Assembly (NCBI GenBank): GCA_029448655.1
Contig: JACCLO010000017.1
Location: 637,867 to 701,866, forward strand
Direction of reading: 5' to 3'
Source: Wolfiporia cocos
Lineage: Eukaryota > Basidiomycota > Agaricomycetes > Polyporales > Phaeolaceae
Length of the DNA stretch: 64,000 bases
Shown here: piece by piece, positions 58,802 to 64,000 of the stretch
How the letters are laid out: each line of letters opens with the position of its first letter
Numbering within the stretch: the stretch's first letter is position 1
Position numbers and translations under genes: made by a program
The notes under the pieces: model-generated
Seen by the model: only the letters and a program-made list of their open reading frames with translations
What the model was told of the DNA's origin: nothing
Databases searched by the model: none

Positions 58802-60293
58802 AACCCTCCTTTCTCTCGTACCACCACCATCGCCTTTAGGCGCTCACATACCGTCCACCTAAACAACACCCCCTACGCATCGTCCACCTCACCATGAACA
58901 CCCAACGCACCGTCCCGAGTACACAGAGGGTCCCTACCGACATCACCCCCGCTACCTTTGCCTTTGATCTTCTTTTCAACGCCGCCCAAAGCATTCACCG
59001 GGCGCATGAAACCACCCCATCAACCTACGCTCTTCCTCTCTGGAAGACACACGTATCCTACCTTCTCACCGCTATCACCCATGGTGCCAACGAATTGGCC
59101 CACACCGAACTCCCCTCCCTGCTCACTTTGCAGCAGGATGTCAACAACCTTGCGCTACACCTCACCTCACTCCTAGCGCCTACGTTCCACAACCCTTTAC
59201 CAACCCCCCCCCACACCCTCCACCCCTAAGCCACGCACCACTCCATCCACGCCTCACCACAAACACGTTTCCAACCGCTCTCTCCGGCCCACCCCGAAAA
59301 AGCTCGAACCGCGTCTACACTGGGTTCCGAATCGTCCCGAGACGCCACCTCGCACCCCATCCCCACGACCCACACCTCCTCGTACCCCATCACCCACTCC
59401 CAGTCATACCTCCGTCGCCTCAATCGACACTGTCAACTTCTTGCTCGAACCACCCCTATACGACCATCCTATTGGCCCCCTTGAGAAACCCCTATATGAC
59501 CAACCTGCCGGTCCTATGGAGGGACCTATCTACGACCGCCCTGCTGGTCCTATGGAAGGACCAATCTATTCTCACCCCGCCGGCCCCAAACCGTGGGGCA
59601 ACGTACTATACGCACCTCCTCATATCTTCGTCCCCTCCCATTCTCTCACACTCCAAATCAACAACGTCCTTAGACGTCCATCCCCGAACTCCGAGCCTTA
59701 CGACTCTCACCTTCTCAGCATGGAATGGTACGAGGTAATCCGGAACACCATGTTCTGGTACCGTCTTCACCGTGCCAACGTCCAACATGCCGAACCGATT
59801 CAATTTTCCAACTTCAACTGGATCAACGACAACTCCACGAAACTTCGATCCTCCATTTACGTATCCTTCCCCGACGACGACACCCACGTCATCCTCGAAA
59901 ACATCGAAGAATCTCTAGCTGGCGTTCAACGCATCGCCCGCAAACGCGACGTATTCAACCCTCAGATCTCTTGGGAGGTTGTCACCGCCACACCCATTTC
60001 TGCAGCGAGTACTTCTGCATCATAGTTATACTTTTTTTCCTCCTTTTCCACCCATTTTTTCCAAAGTATTTATTGAACGAGGGTCGGCCTAACTCGGGGC
60101 CCGTATGACGTTCGTTCCACTCCTTCGGAGTACCTTCGACCCCTTTCCCTTTCACCACGACTAACAAACGTCCCATCATTAACACCACCCTACTCATTAC
60201 TACGATACTCTTTGCTTCCACTGTGGCTCTAGTTAGCTGCCGCACATGTACATAGGATACTGACTGCGGGGTATAAATGGTTGTCTCTCTCTC
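58802..60293 (+). mobile_element. 1.5-kb insertion of unknown type with one intronless frame
   Basis: The insertion is bounded by perfect 16-bp direct repeats, has no terminal inverted repeats, and no LTR structure inside. Its plus strand is strikingly C/T-rich and G-poor over the coding part, unlike the flanks. A 16-bp duplication is typical of target-primed reverse transcription, but there is no poly(A) tail; the right end is a short TCTCTCTC run instead. It could be a retroposed gene or a non-autonomous retroelement. Confidence 0.65.
58894..60025 (+). CDS. Intronless proline-rich protein, broken at a C9 run
   Basis: From ATG 58894 the frame runs to a stop at 59227-59229; one frame over, coding continues without a stop to 60025. 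The switch coincides with a run of nine C (59204-59212), so a single-base indel there would join both parts into about 376 residues. The N-terminal part is helical (NAAQSIHRAHE, LLTLQQDVNNLALHLTS). The middle is rich in TPPRTPSP, followed by three to four copies of a 12-residue unit like PIYDRPAGPMEG. The C-terminal domain contains FSNFNWINDNSTK and ILENIEESLAGVQRIARK. I do not recognise the family. A sequence error, a recent mutation or slippage are all possible at the C run. Confidence 0.6.
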
Positions 60294-60309
60294 GCAATTA
60301 ACATGTGAC
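60294..60309. repeat. 16-bp direct repeat, right copy
   Basis: GCAATTAACATGTGAC, identical to 58786-58801. Confidence 0.85.
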
Positions 60310-62504
60310 CAAACGAGTCCTGACATGGACATGCTACCGACTGTGGCGGAATAGTTATATTCACGCGCTGTCGTGAGAACCCAATAACGATGCTCAGCCG
60401 TAATGCAATAACCATTGCGCCAAAAGGGCAGAATGCCAACTCTGTTAGCATCTGTGGGTCTCAGTAGTTAAGCTATTACGGCACATGGTCGTGACGTGCT
60501 CGTGACAATAGTACCAGAAATACGGCGAGTCCAGACGTGATTATTATACCAGGGAACTTGGGACGATTGACTAGCATGGACTCATATGACAGTTGTACAG
60601 GGTATCTCCAGAGGAGGAATCAAGACTAGTCAAGTGCTTATGATTCATAAGATGACCAACATGAACTAGCTATCACAGCAGAAAAGTCGTCAATGTGAGC
60701 ATTTTCCAGTCAAGCTGGCGTGTCGAGTGCATGCTTCCCATGAAATTGGGACGATGAAGCTCTCACACATCCTCCGAAGCTTATAAGATGATGATGTGAA
60801 ACCGGCTGAATTTGCGAACGATATTCCTGAGATCCATGCCATATAGTTGGTAGACTTAACCCTTTCGGGTTACGTGAGAATTAACTAGCTGGACGCAGCC
60901 GAAATCCGATGAACCCAGACAGCGTATGCATGGAAGCGGTGATCACTTCGAACATTGGTGCATGTGTGATGGAAAACCTCAGACATTCTTCCGCATACCA
61001 GCGGAAATTAAACGTTAAATAACCACAGACTGAACGCAGTGCCAGGCGAGATTTCATAATTGGCGATAACATGTCTAGAGACAATGTGAAATGACCAACG
61101 CAGGCTCTCGTTTGATGTGATCCCTCATTCTAGACTAATTTAACATGCAAGGAGATGTTCTCGATATGTCAGGGTCAAGCCATAGAGATGGCTATAATGT
61201 GAACACAACTTCTTCCACCATATAGACCTGTAGTATGCAATGTAGTTACGTGCAACCTCAACCTCTGATCTAGTGGCGTATCAGTCAGAGTGGCCCAGAC
61301 GGTGCGGAATCCTGAAACGCGTTGCATGGTGTCCACCAGCAGCACGATCGAAACCGCACGCAGTCGTCGGACGAGCGCTAACTATCGATAGTATTCGTCA
61401 CAAACCCGCAATCTGTGTTTGGGAGTCGACTTATAGAATGGGCAACGCACGATGTCAAATGAGATATCATCTTTCGATTGCTGCAGGCTGGTCTCTTCAC
61501 AAGCAAAGGACCCGTTCCTGTTATAAACAGGCTGGCCCCGCGAGTCCGCGTGGAAGAGTTGTCTGTCTTCTCCTTCTTGGCTCTTGGTAGGCAGCCTTTG
61601 GGATTTATCACTTCACGAAGCAGCCGATACACCCTGTGGGATATTTGGATGGCGGACTCTCAGAGGGAATATTCCTATGCTCTCACGAACAATCGTGCCC
61701 CAAGCGTATGGGACATAAAGTACAAATGCTTCCATCAGACATCTGATTGGGCTGGTCAGCGACCAAGATGGCATGCGGATATCTCATTGAACGCGGTGGA
61801 ATGTGGCTAAAGGCAGGCAGTCGAGAAAGGCATTGTGTGTATCACCTGCGGTGCGTGCGGTGGAATAGACGAGCGAGGTAGTGGCGAGGACACCGCGAGT
61901 TTTATCACCTACGAAAGGAGAAAGGGCAGGTAGAATCTGTAGAACCCGGTGTCTGCAGGCTCGAGAGAGTCGCAACCTTTCTTAACCTCACGCATATTCC
62001 GTGAGACTTTTGACATGATTCCAGCCATATATGATGGGTTCTAGCAGCAAATTGAGCAACACATAACGTACATATTGTCTGAATAACCGAACACATGGCG
62101 GGAAGCGGGAGTGAGAGGGCAATACGATCAAACGGTGCATATCGGATGTTCAGAGAGGGTCCACCGGTGGGAATGAAGTCAGTCAATCGTTTGGTATTAT
62201 CATCTCTATTCCCAATCCATTCTCGCAATACTATCTATAGTGCACTGAACCACAAACCAGAAGTCACACTGCGTTTCCCAGAACTGGCACCTCAAGTCGG
62301 GATTATCAGCTCATTTTATATTCTGATTACAATATGTCCGTCAAAGAACACAGCGAGATCCACGATATTTCTGTTTTTCAGGAGCTTCTCCCGCGCCAGA
62401 CCTCCTCGCACACGAATGTAGAGTAGGCAGGTTCGTTGGAGTCAGCGAGAGCGTCGCGACGTGATGAGGGTGCTGCGAAGTGCAATGGCTGCACTGTGAG
62501 CAGC
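60310..62504. other. AT-rich region without a gene
   Basis: I see only short frames and no domains. Some words such as GGGACGATGAAGC and CTGGACGCAGCC recur loosely, without a clear repeat unit. Confidence 0.4.
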
Positions 62505-63870
62505 GGAATCGAGGTAACTCTTTCAACTCTCGTGGCCAACAGCGGTGATTTAAACATCGACCATGAAGTAGTCGTCGATAAATATGGCATCTGCATCGAT
62601 TATTACTTTTACAAGCTGTATTACCGTGTTTTCACCCAAGTTCTCTCGCTCGAAGACCACATGCCCAAGTAGGGCTTGGCCCGGCCCGTCTCATGGCCCA
62701 AAGCCGGGCCTGGCACATCACTACACATATATAGCCAGGCGGGTTATATCGAGCAATCGAAACTGCCTTCACGAGATCGCTGCCTGGAAGTCTCCACCGA
62801 AAACGAGGTAACCTCGGAAGGGTCAACCGCGAGGACCATGACGGATGAGTCGACTGAGATGAGGAGGTAGGGATGTATAGGATTCACCGATGAAACCAAA
62901 TGCAATTGAGCGAAGGGTTCCAGATGTGACAGTTGTCCAAATAGGCAGCCACCGTCGTGGCGTTTTGTAGGGACACCTCGTATAAATGAGTGGAATGGAC
63001 AAGGTGAACATATAGAAGGTAGACAGGGCTATAAGCTGTGCTGCAAAAATATTGGCCACGACCTCATCGATCGGCCACAATTTAATGACCATGCCAGCAA
63101 GGAACAGGGCGAGAGCGACTTGAAGTAAGATGGGGAGCAAAGCAATGGATCTCACGCAATTGCCTTTCACAAGATCTCTGTGCCGAAAGTTCCAGATTCC
63201 GACACTTTGATAGGGAGTATTGATCGTGTGTCCTGCATGGTAGTTCAGCCATTGTCTGACCAAGGTTCCGATCACCGCGGCGCCCAAAGCGAGCATGAGT
63301 GCCGAAAACCAGAGTATATTGACAACTCTGCTGTTGAAGAAGACTGTAACATTCAGCTTTGAGTACACAGGAGCTGTGCTGATTGGCGTGGTAAGATCTG
63401 TGATTCAAGGGTTTAGAATTGGCGGCATTGAAGGTTCATAGAGTCCGAATGAGGATGAGTTGGCTGGCGTCCATAGTGTTTGATTCAACGATGATGATAT
63501 TATTCGAAACTGTATCCAAGAACGACAGCAGAAAGCAAGACCGCCTGCAAGATCCAGTTAGCAACCATTTGTGAGCTTGTATACGAGAACATAGCATTAG
63601 AGATCAGTTGTATTGACAGGCATCATGCTATGACAGTGTCAAGACCGGCGACCATAACTTACAAATGTGAGAAATGTATCAATTTACTCTTTGTATGCCT
63701 TGTCGTTCTTCCATACGCTTTTGGAGAATCTATATCATATATCCTCTTCTTTGATCGAGCTCCAGGAGACGAGTGTTATCACCTCATTCTCTGTCATCTG
63801 GGGACGCATTGGCATCATCAAGTCATTCTGTAATCAATTGTACAAGGCAATGCATTAGAAAATTTGATTC
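62505..63870 (-). pseudogene. Decayed copy of the DUF6535 gene
   Basis: It is collinear with the intact gene from exon 1 into exon 3: NILWFSALMLALGAAVIGTL and LALFLAGMVIKLWPIDEVVA remain readable in a 181-residue frame at 63368-62823. Damage includes frameshifts near 63410 (exon 3 start) and 63170, an internal deletion of about 90 bp near 62555, and an inserted segment of about 65 bp near 62660-62735 (with GGCTTGGCCCGGCCCG). The C-terminal exon is missing; homology ends at about 62505. Confidence 0.85.
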
Positions 63871-64000
63871 CGGGTCATCTAGATCTCATACAAAACGAGG
63901 ATCACGATCGACGTGATAATATAACCACATCAGAACACCATAATGTGAAACCGTAAAAACCTACTTGCAAGGAAATGAGTATCGTGAGCCCATGCAGCGC

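Noticed and set aside
58894..59229. First half of the proline-rich frame as a complete 111-residue protein
   Set aside because: Coding-like sequence continues in the next frame immediately after a C9 run, so the stop is more likely the result of an indel.

Overview
The window looks like nuclear DNA of a filamentous basidiomycete, most likely an Agaricomycete. Protein-coding genes are broken by many introns of about 45-80 nt with GT/AG (once GC/AG) ends. The DUF6535 membrane-protein family, which I know only from mushroom-forming fungi, occurs three times, and the transposons (Ty3/gypsy, Helitrons, a fold-back element) fit that lineage.

Positions 1-16.3 kb are a transposon-rich block. A Ty3/gypsy retrotransposon on the minus strand runs off the left edge. 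It has gag, a pol with a dUTPase inserted between protease and reverse transcriptase, one LTR at 4897-5423, and a primer site that matches its own transcript (self-priming). Two solo LTRs of the same family lie at 9607-10133 and 11319-11858, each with a clean 5-bp target duplication. Between them are a fold-back element carrying tRNA-like promoter boxes (5885-7570) and a fragment of a DUF6535 gene split by a solo LTR of another family (8070-8634). Four Helitrons then lie head to tail (13441-16285), two of them filled with a 22-bp minisatellite.

Positions 17.2-34.3 kb are a conserved gene block: CSE1 (exportin for importin-alpha), a nitrate assimilation pair (nitrate reductase niaD and transporter nrtA, both minus strand), a secreted protein of unknown function, and an M17 leucine aminopeptidase. 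I rebuilt the exons of CSE1 (16) and niaD (20) with consistent phase; niaD has exons of 12, 13 and 18 nt. No nitrite reductase lies in the window.

Positions 34.3-54.6 kb carry scattered housekeeping genes separated by long stretches where I see no convincing gene: an acetate/ammonium-type GPR1/FUN34/YaaH transporter, NAT9-type N-acetyltransferase, aldehyde dehydrogenase, the autophagy protease ATG4, a Rab7-like GTPase with a very large insertion, and a mitochondrial DEAD-box helicase (MRH4).

Positions 55.1-64 kb hold an apparently intact DUF6535 gene (55124-57571), a decayed copy of it (62.5-63.9 kb), and between them a 1.5-kb insertion with a perfect 16-bp target duplication that carries one intronless, proline-rich reading frame. 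That insertion is the best candidate here for something undescribed. All exon models are my own splice-site reading of the sequence and have no transcript support.
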